Below are positions 1 through 9,918 of a DNA stretch of 64,000 nt, piece by piece. The position numbers were made by a program, and so were the translations under genes. Below the pieces are notes generated by a model. The model worked only from the letters and a program-made list of their open reading frames with translations. It was not told where the DNA came from and made no database searches. Every line of letters starts with the position of its first letter. Position 1 is the first letter of the stretch. Source of the stretch: Sphingomonas pruni NBRC 15498 (GTDB taxonomy: Bacteria > Pseudomonadota > Alphaproteobacteria > Sphingomonadales > Sphingomonadaceae). The DNA is taken from positions 62,001 to 126,000 of the forward strand of contig NZ_BCYZ01000005.1 of the NCBI RefSeq assembly GCF_001598455.1. The letters run 5' to 3'.

Positions 1-92
1 GCCGCCAGCCGCGCGGGGTCGGTCCAGGCCGCCCAGACGCGCTCGCGCGATGCATCGAACACGCGCGTGATGGTGAAGCTTGGTGTGGTCAT
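1..92 (-). CDS. SRPBCC/AHSA1-family protein, partial
   Basis: This is the N-terminal 30 codons of a gene that runs off the left edge. It starts at ATG (position 92) and reads MTTPSFTITRVFDASRERVW followed by AAWTDPARL. That opening strand and the VW.AWTDP pattern are typical of Aha1/START-like (SRPBCC) proteins, small hydrophobic-ligand-binding folds. Its start overlaps the stop of the ArsR gene by four bases (ATGA), so the two are translationally coupled. ArsR-SRPBCC pairs are a common arrangement, usually autoregulated. The ligand is unknown and most of the gene is not visible. Confidence 0.75.
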   Translation of the reverse strand, partial: MTTPSFTITRVFDASRERVWAAWTDPARLA

Positions 93-418
93 TCGGCTTT
101 TCCTTCTGTCGCTTTGAGAAAGGCATCGAGCTGGTCGAAACTGTCGCTCCACAGGGTGCGCAGCCCGTCGATCCACTGGCGCGCATCGTCGAGCGCGTCC
201 GCCTTGAGGCGTCGCGGCCGCGCCTGCGCTGCTTTCCCGCCTTCGATCAGTCCGGCCGATTCGAGCACTTTCAGGTGACGAGAGATTGCTGGTTGGCTGA
301 TGCCGAACGGGCGCTGCAGCTCGCCCACCGTCGCCTCGCCCCGCGCCAGCCGGGCGAGGATCGCACGGCGAGTGGGATCGGCAAGGGCCGAGAACTGACG
401 ATCGAGCAACGAGTCCAT
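89..418 (-). CDS. ArsR-family winged-helix repressor
   Basis: A 109-residue single-domain winged-helix protein. The segment LADPTRRAILARLARGEATV and the recognition helix ISQPAISRHLKVLESAGLI are characteristic of ArsR/SmtB regulators. No cysteine cluster is visible, so it is not a classical metal sensor; it resembles the non-metal subgroup that pairs with SRPBCC proteins. It is the first gene of a two-gene leftward operon with the SRPBCC gene (4-base overlap). An inverted repeat lies 12 bases upstream of its start and is probably its own operator. The family is certain; the inducer is unknown. Confidence 0.9.
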   Translation of the reverse strand: MDSLLDRQFSALADPTRRAILARLARGEATVGELQRPFGISQPAISRHLKVLESAGLIEGGKAAQARPRRLKADALDDARQWIDGLRTLWSDSFDQLDAFLKATEGKAE

Positions 419-430
419 AGCAAGAGTGTT

Positions 431-450
431 ATATAACTATCATGTTATAT
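431..450. promoter_or_regulatory. Inverted repeat, probable ArsR operator
   Basis: ATATAAC and GTTATAT form a perfect 7-bp inverted repeat with a 6-base centre, 13 bases upstream of the ArsR start codon. It is conspicuously AT-rich in a GC-rich window, and the TATAAC arm could double as a -10 element. ArsR proteins usually bind such short AT-rich palindromes over their own promoter. The binding is inferred. Confidence 0.6.
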
Positions 451-635
451 GCAAGCTGCGTCGATGCGATCGGAATCGGCCGTTCACGGGGCACGGCAAG
501 CGCCGGTGGGTTGCGGTGCGCGGCTAGATCGTCTGACGGCGGGCTGGGCTCGTGCCCACACCCGGTTCCCCCGGAGTTCTGCCAATCGCCACAAGGTTGC
601 AAAAAGCCGGCGCATCGCGCACTCGGCTCTCCGTC

Positions 636-2225
636 ATGGTAGCCGAACTCGAACAGATGCAAGCCCTGCGCGCCGCCGCGCTCGAATCCAAGGCCTGGCC
701 GTACGAGGAAGCGCGCAAATTGCTCAAGCGCTATCCGAACGGGAAACCGGGCGGCGAGCCCGTGCTGTTCGAGACTGGCTACGGCCCCTCGGGCCTGCCG
801 CATATCGGCACCTTCAACGAAGTGCTGCGCACGACGATGGTCCGCCACGCGTTCGAGACGTTGTCGGACATCCCGACCCGGCTGATCGCCTTTTCGGACG
901 ATATGGATGGGCTGCGCAAGGTGCCCGACAATGTCCCCAACAAGGAGATGCTGGCCCAGTATCTCGGCAAACCGCTGACGAAAATTCCCGACCCGTTCGG
1001 CACGCATGAGAGCTTTGCCGCGCATAACAATGCGATGCTGCGCGAGTTTCTCGACCGCTACGGCTTCGAGTATGAATTCGTCTCGTCGACCGATTATTAT
1101 ACCGGCGGCAAGTTCGACGACGCGTTGCGCAATGTCCTGCGCCATTACCAGGCAGTGATGGATATCATGCTGCCGACGCTGCGCGCCGAGCGGCGGGCGA
1201 CTTATTCGCCGGTGCTGCCGATCAGCAAGAAGTCGGGGATCGTCCTCCAGGTGCCGGTCGAGGTGGTCGATGCCGAGGCCGGGATCGTCCGCTTCGAGGA
1301 TGACGGCGAGACGGTCGAGCAATCGATCCTGTCCGGCGGCGCCAAGCTGCAATGGAAGGTCGATTGGGCGATGCGCTGGGTCGCGCTCGGCGTCGATTAC
1401 GAAATGGCGGGCAAGGACCTGATCGATTCGGTCATCCAGTCGGGCAAGATCGCCCGCGCGCTCGGCGGCCGCCCGCCCGAGGGCTTCAACTACGAGATGT
1501 TCCTCGACGAAAAGGGCGAGAAGATCTCGAAGTCCAAGGGCAATGGCCTGTCGATCGACGAATGGCTGACTTATGGCCCCGACGAGAGCCTGGCTTTCTA
1601 CATCTATCGCGAGCCGAAAAAGGCGAAGTCGCTCCATCTCGGGCTGATCCCGCGCGCGGTCGACGATTATTGGCAGTTCCGCGCGAATTATGCGGGCCAG
1701 CCGATCGAGCAGCGCCTGGGCAATCCGGTCCACCACATCCATAACGGCCCGCCGCCGGCCGAGACGCTGCCGGTGACGTTCGGGTTGTTGCTCAATCTCG
1801 TCGGGGTGATGGGCGGCGACGCGACCAAGGAGCAGGTCTGGGGGTATCTCGGCAATTACGTCGCCGATGCCTCGCCGGAAAAGTATCCGGCGCTCGACCA
1901 GTTGATCGGCTATGCGCTGGCCTATGCCCGCGATTTCGTCGCGCCGACGCTCAAGCGCCGCGCGCCCGAGGGGGTCGAAGTCGAGGCGCTGAAGCGGCTC
2001 GACGTCGACCTCGCCGCACTGCCCGCCGGTGCGAGTGCCGAGGACATCCAGAACATCGTCTACGAGATCGGCAAGAGCGGCGGGTTCGCCGAGCTGCGCG
2101 ACTGGTTCAAGGCGCTGTACGAAACGCTGCTCGGATCGAGCCAGGGACCGCGCATGGGGAGCTTCATTGCGCTGTACGGGGTGGAGAATACGCGGAAGCT
2201 GATCGCCGAGGCATTGGCGCGATGA
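636..2225 (+). CDS. lysS: Lysine--tRNA ligase, class I
   Basis: A 529-residue class I lysyl-tRNA synthetase that charges tRNA-Lys in the cytoplasm. The HIGH-like motif appears as [10 protein letters not shown] near residue 50 and the KMSKS-like loop as KISKSKGNG near residue 298; both mark the Rossmann catalytic core of class I enzymes. Class I LysRS replaces the usual class II enzyme in archaea, spirochaetes and many alphaproteobacteria. I chose ATG 636 (MVAELEQMQ), because the frame stays open 28 codons further upstream but that part has no family-like sequence. The length fits the family. It stands alone before a repeat-containing spacer. Confidence 0.95.
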   Translation: MVAELEQMQALRAAALESKAWPYEEARKLLKRYPNGKPGGEPVLFETGYGPSGLPHIGTFNEVLRTTMVRHAFETLSDIPTRLIAFSDDMDGLRKVPDNVPNKEMLAQYLGKPLTKIPDPFGTHESFAAHNNAMLREFLDRYGFEYEFVSSTDYYTGGKFDDALRNVLRHYQAVMDIMLPTLRAERRATYSPVLPISKKSGIVLQVPVEVVDAEAGIVRFEDDGETVEQSILSGGAKLQWKVDWAMRWVALGVDYEMAGKDLIDSVIQSGKIARALGGRPPEGFNYEMFLDEKGEKISKSKGNGLSIDEWLTYGPDESLAFYIYREPKKAKSLHLGLIPRAVDDYWQFRANYAGQPIEQRLGNPVHHIHNGPPPAETLPVTFGLLLNLVGVMGGDATKEQVWGYLGNYVADASPEKYPALDQLIGYALAYARDFVAPTLKRRAPEGVEVEALKRLDVDLAALPAGASAEDIQNIVYEIGKSGGFAELRDWFKALYETLLGSSQGPRMGSFIALYGVENTRKLIAEALAR

Positions 2226-2231
2226 GGTGGT

Positions 2232-2340
2232 CCTAGCCCCTCGCCTCCAGGGGAGGGGTAGGAGGTGGGGCCTTTTCACAGGCGACACGGCTTGGGGCAC
2301 CGCCCCACCCCAACCCCTCCCCCGAAGGGGAGGGGCTTGG
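2232..2340. repeat. REP-like imperfect inverted repeat, G/C-tract family
   Basis: Two arms, about 2232-2271 and 2302-2340, are roughly reverse complements of each other and are built of AGGGGAGGGG and CCCCTCCCC tracts. Each arm also folds into its own small hairpin (CCCCTCgcctccaGGGGAGGGG and CCCCTCCCCCgaaGGGGAGGGG). Related arms occur near 38.4 kb and 57.2 kb. It fills the spacer between lysS and nhaA and could end lysS transcription. Confidence 0.7.
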
Positions 2341-2355
2341 TATGGCCGGCATGAC

Positions 2356-2368
2356 GAAGGAGGTGATC
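2356..2368 (+). promoter_or_regulatory. Very strong Shine-Dalgarno that fixes the nhaA start
   Basis: GAAGGAGGTGATC is almost fully complementary to the 3' end of 16S rRNA. It lies directly before GTG 2369, with five bases between GGAGG and the start codon. Two in-frame ATGs further upstream (2342, 2351) have no comparable site, so GTG 2369 is the likely start. Confidence 0.7.
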
Positions 2369-3565
2369 GTGAGCCAAACCAAACGCGGTTCCATCCTCCG
2401 GGACTTCCTCAAGGACGAAGCCGCCGGCGGGATCGTCCTGATCGTCGCGGCCGTGCTCGCGATGATCGCGGCCAACTCGCCGCTCGCCGCCGACTATTTC
2501 CATCTGCTCCATATCGAAACCGGCCCGGTGCTCGCGCCCAAGCTCGGGCCGATGACGGTGCATCTATGGGTCAACGACGCGCTGATGGCGGGGTTCTTTT
2601 TTCTCGTCGGGCTCGAGATCAAGCGCGAGCTGATCGACGGCGAGCTATCGCGGCCCGCCGACCGCACCTTGCCGGTGATCGCGGCGGCGGCCGGGATGGC
2701 GGTCCCGGCGATCGTCTATCTCGCTGTCGTCGCCGGCGACCCCGCTTTGGCGCGCGGCTGGGCGATCCCGGCGGCGACCGACATCGCCTTCGCGGTCGGG
2801 GTGATGGCGCTGCTCGGATCGCGCGTGCCCGCCCCGCTCAAGCTGTTCCTGACCACTGTCGCGATCGTCGACGATATGGGCGCGGTGGCGATCATCGCGG
2901 TGGCCTATAGCCATGGCCTCGACCTCATCTCGCTGGCCGGCGCGGCGGTCGTGCTTGGGGTCATGATCGCGATGAACCGCGGCGGCGTCGTCCGCCTGCT
3001 GCCCTATATCGTCCTGTCCAGCCTGCTGTGGTGGCTGGTGCTGCGATCGGGCGTGCACGCGACGATCGCCGGCGTGCTCGCAGCGATGACGATCCCGATC
3101 CGGACCTCGCCGGGCGCGCCCGACAACGCCGAATCGCCGCTGCATCGGCTAGAGCACGCGCTCAGCCCGTGGATCGCGTTCATGGTGGTGCCGCTGTTCG
3201 GGTTCGCCAATGCCGGCGTGTCGCTGGGCGGCCAGGGGCTCCATGTCCTCGCCGAGCCGCTGGTCATCGCGGTCGCCGCGGGCCTGTTCGTCGGCAAGCA
3301 GACCGGCATGCTCGGCGCTGTTGCGCTCGCGGTAAGGCTGGGCTGGGCGGAGCGGCCGGGCGGGGCGTCGTGGACTCAGGTCTATGGCGTATTGCTGCTC
3401 GCCGGGATCGGCTTCACCATGAGCCTGTTCATCGGCGGGCTCGCGTTCGTCGATCCGGCGCTGATCGACCGGGTCAAGGTCGGGGTGCTGGTCGGATCGA
3501 TCCTGTCGGGACTGGCAGGGTTCGTGGTGCTGCGCTGGGTGGCGCGGCCGGTGCGAGAGGCTTGA
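2369..3565 (+). CDS. nhaA: Na+/H+ antiporter NhaA
   Basis: A 398-residue inner-membrane antiporter with about 11-12 hydrophobic helices. It exchanges external protons for internal sodium. Family marks include LVGLEIKREL near residue 80 and the ion-site segment AIPAATDIAFAVGVM, followed by TTVAIVDDMGAVAI, which carries the paired aspartates of NhaA. The late segment GIGFTMSLFIGGLAF is also typical. The start is GTG 2369, set by a strong ribosome-binding site. Its stop overlaps the start of the next gene (TGATG), so the two are translated together. Length is normal for NhaA. Confidence 0.95.
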   Translation: MSQTKRGSILRDFLKDEAAGGIVLIVAAVLAMIAANSPLAADYFHLLHIETGPVLAPKLGPMTVHLWVNDALMAGFFFLVGLEIKRELIDGELSRPADRTLPVIAAAAGMAVPAIVYLAVVAGDPALARGWAIPAATDIAFAVGVMALLGSRVPAPLKLFLTTVAIVDDMGAVAIIAVAYSHGLDLISLAGAAVVLGVMIAMNRGGVVRLLPYIVLSSLLWWLVLRSGVHATIAGVLAAMTIPIRTSPGAPDNAESPLHRLEHALSPWIAFMVVPLFGFANAGVSLGGQGLHVLAEPLVIAVAAGLFVGKQTGMLGAVALAVRLGWAERPGGASWTQVYGVLLLAGIGFTMSLFIGGLAFVDPALIDRVKVGVLVGSILSGLAGFVVLRWVARPVREA

Positions 3566-4569
3566 TGCGCAAATTCTTCGATCCCCGGCAATTGCTCCAC
3601 GCGCCGGCGCGTGAGCTGCACAATGGCGGCTTCACCGATTATGCCGAGACGCCGGCGCGCGCCGAGGCGATCCTGGCGGCGATCGGCGGAGCGGAAGCCC
3701 CTGAGGATCGCGCTGAGGCGCCGGTCCTGGCGGTGCATGATGCCGATTATGTCGCCTTTCTGAAGACCGCCGCGGCGCGCTGGGCGGAGGCGGGTCGGCC
3801 GGGTGATGCGGTCGGCTATGTCTGGCCGGTGGTCGGACGGCGGCCGCTCCGGCTCGATCGAATCGACGCGCTGCTCGGCCAGTATAGTTTCGACGCCTCG
3901 ACCCCGATCACGCCGCACACCTGGGACAGCGCTTATTGGAGCGCGCAATCGGCGCTCGCCGCGACGCAGGCGGTGCTCGATGGCGAACGCGCCGCCTTCG
4001 CCTTGTGCCGCCCGCCCGGCCATCATGCCGGCGTCGATTATTATGGCGGCTATTGCCACCTGAACGCTGCGGCGATCGCGGCGCAGGCGGCGCGACATGC
4101 GGGCAAGCGCCGGGTCGCGATCCTCGACATCGACTATCATCACGGCAATGGCACGCAGGATATCTTCTGGTCGCGTGGCGATGTGTTCTACGCCTCGCTC
4201 CACGCCGACCCGGCGACCGATTACCCCTTTTACTGGGGCCATGAAGACGAGGTCGGCGCGGGCGACGGGCATGGCTCCACGCTCAACCTGCCATTGCCGC
4301 AAGGGACGACGCTCGATGCCTTTCGCCGCGCACAGGCCCGCGCGTTGCAGGCGATCGCCGATTTCGGCGCCGAGCTGCTGGTGGTTAGCTTCGGAGCGGA
4401 CACCTATATCGGCGATCCCATCTCCGCTTTCAGGATCGAGACGCCCGATTATGCCGTGCTCGCCGCCGATATCGCCGCCGCGGGATTGCCGACCGTGATC
4501 GTGATGGAAGGCGGCTATGCGGTCGACGCGCTCGGCGAGAATGTCGCGAGCCTGTTGAGCGGCTGGTGA
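3565..4569 (+). CDS. Histone-deacetylase-family amidohydrolase
   Basis: A 334-residue member of the arginase/histone-deacetylase fold; bacterial members usually remove acetyl groups from small amines such as acetylpolyamines. Diagnostic pieces are the active-site PPGHHAGVDYYGGYC (tandem His), the zinc-binding ILDIDYHHGNGTQDIFW, and the later VVSFGADTYIGDP and MEGGYAVDALG. All expected catalytic and zinc ligands appear present. The start ATG overlaps the nhaA stop, and its end overlaps the coq7 start by four bases. The substrate cannot be told from sequence; acetylpolyamine amidohydrolase is the closest guess. Confidence 0.88.
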   Translation: MRKFFDPRQLLHAPARELHNGGFTDYAETPARAEAILAAIGGAEAPEDRAEAPVLAVHDADYVAFLKTAAARWAEAGRPGDAVGYVWPVVGRRPLRLDRIDALLGQYSFDASTPITPHTWDSAYWSAQSALAATQAVLDGERAAFALCRPPGHHAGVDYYGGYCHLNAAAIAAQAARHAGKRRVAILDIDYHHGNGTQDIFWSRGDVFYASLHADPATDYPFYWGHEDEVGAGDGHGSTLNLPLPQGTTLDAFRRAQARALQAIADFGAELLVVSFGADTYIGDPISAFRIETPDYAVLAADIAAAGLPTVIVMEGGYAVDALGENVASLLSGW

Positions 4570-5108
4570 ACGAGGCCGGGATTCTTAGGGACATCTTACG
4601 GGTCGATCACGCCGGGGAGGTCGGCGCTATCCGCATTTATCGCGCGCAGATCGCGATTGCCCGGCGCCGAGCACCGGACCTTGTCCCCGTGTTGCTCGAA
4701 TCGCTGGGTGATGAGGTCAGTCACCGTGATTTCTTTGCGGCCTCGATGAACAAGCGGGGGATCGTTCCGTGCCACATGCTGAGCCTGTGGTGGAGCGGGG
4801 GAGTGATCCTGGGCGCCGTCACCGCGCTACTCGGTCGCGACGCCATCCTGACATGCACCGAAGCGGTCGAACGCACCGTTCACCGCCATATGAACGATCA
4901 AATCCTTTGGCTCGCCAGCCGGGATGCCGACCTGGCCGACGGGCTGGCAGCTATCCGCGATCAGGAAGTGGGTCATCTATTCGCTGCCCAAGCGGCTGGC
5001 GGCCGGCGACCGCGTTGGCTCGATGGTATGATCGCCGCGGTGACCGAGATGCTGGTATGGACATCGACCTATGGTGCATCGGCCCGCCTCGCGCGTGAGG
5101 TGCGCTGA
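4566..5108 (+). CDS. coq7: Demethoxyubiquinone hydroxylase COQ7
   Basis: A 180-residue di-iron monooxygenase that hydroxylates demethoxyubiquinone in the penultimate step of ubiquinone synthesis. Two repeats of a ferritin-like fold supply the iron ligands. The first Glu is in DHAGEVGAIRIY (E18), the first ExxH in GDEVSHRDFF, the third Glu in CTEAVERTVHRH, and the last ExxH in IRDQEVGHLF. All are present, and the length fits alphaproteobacterial COQ7. The start is GTG 4566, overlapping the previous stop by four bases. coq9, encoding a COQ7 partner in other systems, lies at the far right of the window. Confidence 0.9.
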   Translation: MNEAGILRDILRVDHAGEVGAIRIYRAQIAIARRRAPDLVPVLLESLGDEVSHRDFFAASMNKRGIVPCHMLSLWWSGGVILGAVTALLGRDAILTCTEAVERTVHRHMNDQILWLASRDADLADGLAAIRDQEVGHLFAAQAAGGRRPRWLDGMIAAVTEMLVWTSTYGASARLAREVR

Positions 5109-5110
5109 CC

Positions 5111-6334
5111 ATGCCGCTGGCCAAGGGCAGCGCCGATTATCGCCGGTTGACGCTGGCGATGTTGTTCGCCGGATTCTCGACCTTCTCGCTGCTCTATTCG
5201 GCGCAGCCGTTGCTGCCGCTGTTCGCGCATGACTTCCACCTGAGCGCCGAAGCCGCGAGCCTGGCGGTCGGGCTCGCGACCGGGCCGCTGGCGGTTGGCA
5301 TCCTGATCGCGGGCGCCTTGTCCGACCGCTGGGGACGGCGGCCGATGATGGTCGCGGCGATGTTCCTGGCTGGCGGGTTCAGCCTGGCGACCGCCGCGGC
5401 GCCGGGTTGGCCGGCATTGCTCGCCTTGCGCTTCCTGACCGGGGTGGCGCTGGCCGGCGTGCCGGCGGTGGCGATGGCCTATGTCAGCGAGGAGGTCGAT
5501 CACGCCTCGGTCGGCTCGGCGATGGGCCTCTATATCGGCGGCAGCGCGATCGGCGGGATGGCCGGGCGGCTCGGGGTCAGCCTGTTGACCGATGTCGCGG
5601 GCTGGCGCGGCGCGGTGGCGTTGGTTGGGGTGGCGGGGATCGCGATGGCGGAGGCGTTTCGCCGGCTCGCCCCCGAATCGCGGCATTTCGTTCGCTCGGC
5701 GCCGCCGCTGGGCGAGGTGGCGCGCGGCTTCCTCGATCTGTTTCGCGACCGCGCGATGCAGCTGCTGTTTCTCGAGGCGTTCGTGCTGATGGGCGTATTC
5801 GTCAGCATCTATAATTATGCCGGCTTCCGGCTGATGGCGCCGCCCTATTCGCTGGGCCACGCCGCGGTCGGCGCGATCTTCCTGCTTTATCTGCTGGGGT
5901 CGTGGAGCTCGGCCTGGTTCGGCGGCGTCGCTGGGCGGCTGGGGCGCCGGCGCATCTTCTGGATGCCCGTCGTGCTGTTGATCAGCGGCGTGGCGCTGAC
6001 CGCGGCCCGGCCGCTCGCCCTGATCGTGGCGGGGATCGGCGTCGTGACGATCGGGTTCTTCGGCGCGCATTCGATCGCCAGCGCCTGGGTGGGCCGCCGC
6101 TCGCTCGCGCAACGCGGACAGGCAGCGGCGCTCTATCTGTTCTTCTATTATGCCGGGTCGAGCGTGCTGGGGTCGTTGTGCGGGATTACCTGGACGCGCG
6201 CGGGATGGCCCGGGGTGGCGTGGTTCTGCGGGGCACTCGGCGCGATCGCGTTGATCCTGGGGCTGATCCTCAGGACGATCCCGCCGCTGCCGCAGAACGA
6301 GGTGACGCCGCCCAAGCCGCTCGGCACCGATTGA
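5111..6334 (+). CDS. MFS transporter, YnfM-like drug/sugar efflux type
   Basis: A 407-residue major facilitator with 12 predicted membrane segments. The loop 2-3 motif is intact as GALSDRWGRRPMM near residue 65, and the N-terminal AQPLLPLFAHDF resembles YnfM/inner-membrane drug or arabinose efflux proteins. It starts two bases after the coq7 stop, making it the fourth gene of the nhaA - deacetylase - coq7 - MFS run. The substrate is unknown. Its stop is followed by a 353-base convergent intergenic region. Confidence 0.85.
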   Translation: MPLAKGSADYRRLTLAMLFAGFSTFSLLYSAQPLLPLFAHDFHLSAEAASLAVGLATGPLAVGILIAGALSDRWGRRPMMVAAMFLAGGFSLATAAAPGWPALLALRFLTGVALAGVPAVAMAYVSEEVDHASVGSAMGLYIGGSAIGGMAGRLGVSLLTDVAGWRGAVALVGVAGIAMAEAFRRLAPESRHFVRSAPPLGEVARGFLDLFRDRAMQLLFLEAFVLMGVFVSIYNYAGFRLMAPPYSLGHAAVGAIFLLYLLGSWSSAWFGGVAGRLGRRRIFWMPVVLLISGVALTAARPLALIVAGIGVVTIGFFGAHSIASAWVGRRSLAQRGQAAALYLFFYYAGSSVLGSLCGITWTRAGWPGVAWFCGALGAIALILGLILRTIPPLPQNEVTPPKPLGTD

Positions 6335-6486
6335 AATAATTTCGTCACGAGCGGGAACACGGCGCGACACGGCGCGTTTTTATCCAGCTTGAACGAAAGA
6401 GAGAGCATTTCGACGATCAGACGCTTCACGCGTAGGATCGTCTTAGGGAGCCCCGCCGCACCATGTGCGACGGGGCTTACTCTTTT
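6335..6486 (+). ncRNA. Candidate small RNA ending in a terminator
   Basis: Between the MFS gene and the convergent etfA lie two consecutive stem-loops on the plus strand. The first, at 6412-6442, pairs GACGATC with GATCGTC and, inside it, ACGC with GCGT around TTCAC. The second is the terminator at 6449-6486. No open frame of convincing character covers this stretch. It may simply be the 3' untranslated region of the MFS operon, or a 3'-derived small RNA. No known RNA family was recognised. Confidence 0.3.
6449..6486 (+). terminator. Rho-independent terminator
   Basis: AGCCCCG and CGGGGCT, extended by CGCAC/GTGCG around a CAT loop, form a 12-bp stem with one C/A mismatch at 6449-6477, followed by TACTCTTTT. 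The T-rich tail is on the plus strand only, so it ends transcription coming from the MFS operon. Confidence 0.7.
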
Positions 6487-6518
6487 GGGGCTGCTAGTTG
6501 ATCCCGTTTGGTTGGTCC

Positions 6519-6589
6519 GGTGCCGTCGAAATTGGTTGGGACGGCACCTCTCCCACACGGCAACGACGCGGAAGCAAGTTCCGCGTCGT
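6519..6589. repeat. Two perfect stem-loops in convergent spacer
   Basis: GGTGCCGTC (6519-6527) pairs with GACGGCACC (6540-6548), and ACGACGCGGAA (6563-6573) pairs with TTCCGCGTCGT (6579-6589) around a 5-base loop. Both stems are perfect. With the terminator before and the hairpin after, they probably insulate the two converging operons. Confidence 0.55.
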
Positions 6590-6654
6590 CGGTCGGCGCT
6601 GGAGCGCCGCCGGCCGTGCCCGCGCGTGCGCTCTTCGCCTTGCTCGTTCGCACC

Positions 6655-6679
6655 GGCGCGTAGCCTTGGGCTACGCGCC
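6655..6679 (-). terminator. Hairpin after etfA
   Basis: GGCGCGTAGCC and GGCTACGCGCC form a perfect 11-bp stem with a 3-base loop, eight bases beyond the etfA stop. There is no T tract on either side, so termination by this hairpin alone is uncertain; it may stabilise the mRNA end. Confidence 0.5.
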
Positions 6680-6687
6680 TCGCGCGG

Positions 6688-7620
6688 TCAGAGTTTCGAC
6701 GTCAGCTCCGGCACGATCTTGAAGAGATCGCCGACCAGGCCGATGTCCGCGACCTGGAAGATCGGGGCGTCCTCGTCCTTGTTGATCGCGATGATCGTCT
6801 TCGAGTCCTTCATGCCCGCCAGATGCTGGATCGCGCCCGAAATGCCGATCGCCATATAGACTTCGGGGGCAACGATCTTGCCGGTCTGGCCGACCTGATA
6901 GTCGTTGGGGACATAGCCCGCATCGACCGCCGCGCGCGACGCGCCGACCGCGGCGCCGAGCTTGTCCGCGAGCGGCTCGATCACCGCGTGGAAGTTCTCG
7001 CTCGAGGCGAGCGCGCGGCCGCCCGAGACGATGACCTTGGCGCTGGTCAGTTCGGGGCGCTCGAGCTTGGCGATTTCCGACCCGACATAGGTCGACACCG
7101 ACTGCTCCAGCCCGGCGCCGTCGGTCGACACGATTTTGGCGCTGCCACCCTCGGCCGCGGCCTTCTCGAACGCGGTGCCGCGCACGGTGATGACCTTCTT
7201 GGCATCCTTGGTCTGGACGGTGGCGATCGCGTTGCCGGCATAGATCGGGCGCGTGAACGTGTCCTCGCTCTCGACCGACAATATGTCGCTGATCTGCATC
7301 ACGTCGAGCAATGCGGCGACGCGCGGCGCGATGTTCTTGCCGTTCGACGTCGCGGGCGCGAGGAACGCGTCGTGATCGCTCATCAATTTGACGATCAGCG
7401 GCGCGACGGTTTCGGCCAGCGGATGTTCGAGCGCGGCATTGTCGGCGGTCAGCACAGTGCTGACCCCGGCGATCTTCGCTGCTTCGGCGGCGACGGCATC
7501 GACGCCTGACCCGGCGACCAGCAGATCGACCTCGCCGAGCTTGGTAGCGGCGGTGACCACGGCGAGCGTGGCGTCCTTGACGGTCTTGCCGTCATGTTCG
7601 ACCCAGACGAGCGTCTTCAC
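6688..7620 (-). CDS. etfA: Electron transfer flavoprotein, alpha subunit
   Basis: A 310-residue ETF alpha subunit. With EtfB it carries electrons from acyl-CoA and other dehydrogenases to ETF-ubiquinone oxidoreductase. The C-terminal FAD domain is clear: [16 protein letters not shown], then [32 protein letters not shown] and [15 protein letters not shown], the classical ETF-alpha signature. The start is GTG 7620, overlapping the etfB stop by four bases. The order etfB-etfA is the usual one. A strong hairpin lies directly downstream. Confidence 0.95.
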   Translation of the reverse strand: MKTLVWVEHDGKTVKDATLAVVTAATKLGEVDLLVAGSGVDAVAAEAAKIAGVSTVLTADNAALEHPLAETVAPLIVKLMSDHDAFLAPATSNGKNIAPRVAALLDVMQISDILSVESEDTFTRPIYAGNAIATVQTKDAKKVITVRGTAFEKAAAEGGSAKIVSTDGAGLEQSVSTYVGSEIAKLERPELTSAKVIVSGGRALASSENFHAVIEPLADKLGAAVGASRAAVDAGYVPNDYQVGQTGKIVAPEVYMAIGISGAIQHLAGMKDSKTIIAINKDEDAPIFQVADIGLVGDLFKIVPELTSKL

Positions 7621-8363
7621 TTGGCAACTCCCATCGCCTTGAGTTTGGCTACCAGCTCATCGACATCGGCGACCTTGACGCCGGCGGTGCGCTTGGGTGG
7701 TTCGACGACCTTGAGCGTCGTCAGCCGCGGCGTGACGTCGACCCCGTAATCGGCCGGCGTCTTCTGATCGAGCGGCTTCGACTTGGCCTTCATGATGTTG
7801 GGCAGCGACGCATAGCGCGGCTCGTTGAGGCGAAGATCGGTGGTGATGATCGCCGGCAGCGACAGCTTCTCGGTCTCCGACCCGCCATCGACTTCGCGCG
7901 TCACGGTGACGCTGTCCGACGTGAGTTCGACCTTCGATGCGAACGTTGCCTGACCGACGCCGAGCAGGCCCGCCAGCATCTGGCCGGTCTGGTTGTTGTC
8001 GTCATCGATCGCCTGCTTGCCCAGGATGACCAGATCGGGCTTCTCGGCGTCGACGATCGCCTTCAACAGCTTGGCGACGCCCAGCGGCTCGACCTTCTCG
8101 TCGCTGACCACCAGGATCGCGCGGTCGGCGCCCATGGCGAGCGCGGTACGCAAGGTTTCCTGCGATTTGGCCTCGCCAATCGACACGGCGACGATCTCGG
8201 TCACGCCCTTGTCCTTGAGGCGGATCGCCTCTTCGACCGCGATCTCGTCGAACGGGTTCATCGACATCTTGACGTTGGCCAGGTCGACCCCCGTCCCGTC
8301 CGCTTTCACGCGGGGCTTCACGTTATAGTCAAGCACGCGCTTGACCGGCACCAAGACTTTCAT
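7617..8363 (-). CDS. etfB: Electron transfer flavoprotein, beta subunit
   Basis: A 248-residue ETF beta subunit, the AMP-binding partner of EtfA. It begins [20 protein letters not shown], and the segments [17 protein letters not shown] and [19 protein letters not shown] are family hallmarks. The frame stays open upstream, but ATG 8363 starts the conserved N-terminus. It is the first gene of etfB-etfA, and its promoter must lie in the repeat-rich spacer 8364-8603. Confidence 0.95.
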   Translation of the reverse strand: MKVLVPVKRVLDYNVKPRVKADGTGVDLANVKMSMNPFDEIAVEEAIRLKDKGVTEIVAVSIGEAKSQETLRTALAMGADRAILVVSDEKVEPLGVAKLLKAIVDAEKPDLVILGKQAIDDDNNQTGQMLAGLLGVGQATFASKVELTSDSVTVTREVDGGSETEKLSLPAIITTDLRLNEPRYASLPNIMKAKSKPLDQKTPADYGVDVTPRLTTLKVVEPPKRTAGVKVADVDELVAKLKAMGVAK

Positions 8364-8423
8364 TCCATCCACTCCTGTGGTCCCAACTCCTTTCCCGGGG
8401 AGGAGAGGAGGAGGTAGTCCAAA

Positions 8424-8598
8424 CCTTCTCCAGAGGGAGAAGGATAGCGAAGCTTGGTACCCCGGCCTTCGCCGGGGTGCCTGGCGGAGCTTGGATGAGG
8501 GGATATGCTCTCGATAGGGTGATCCCCTCACCCAGCTACGCCTAGGGCCTTGCTGCGCAAGATCCAAGTCTACGCAACCCTCTCCCGACGGGAGAGGG
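8424..8598. repeat. Cluster of three REP-like palindromes
   Basis: Three hairpins follow each other: CCTTCTCC-agag-GGAGAAGG (8424-8443), ACCCCGGC-cttc-GCCGGGGT (8459-8478), and CCCTCTCCC-gac-GGGAGAGGG (8578-8598). The middle one has the CCCCGGC-GAAG core that recurs near 33.8, 37.5 and 59.5 kb. They lie between the sucC stop and the etfB start, both on the minus strand. Confidence 0.75.
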
Positions 8599-8603
8599 GA
8601 ATA

Positions 8604-9803
<1,200 letters not shown>

Positions 9804-9918
9804 GAAGGGCCTTCTCTCGGGTTTTCGAAGAAAGGGAATGGAAAGGCCTTAAGCACAGCGGGAACGATGAATCCACCCCCGCTCGCCATGTGCGGGTAGG
9901 AGTTCTATAGCGAGCGCG

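Noticed and set aside
429..2300. A 623-codon open frame on the minus strand across lysS
   Set aside because: It is antisense to a clear class I LysRS, has Arg/Asp/Gln-rich composition and no family resemblance. It is a by-product of high GC codon use.
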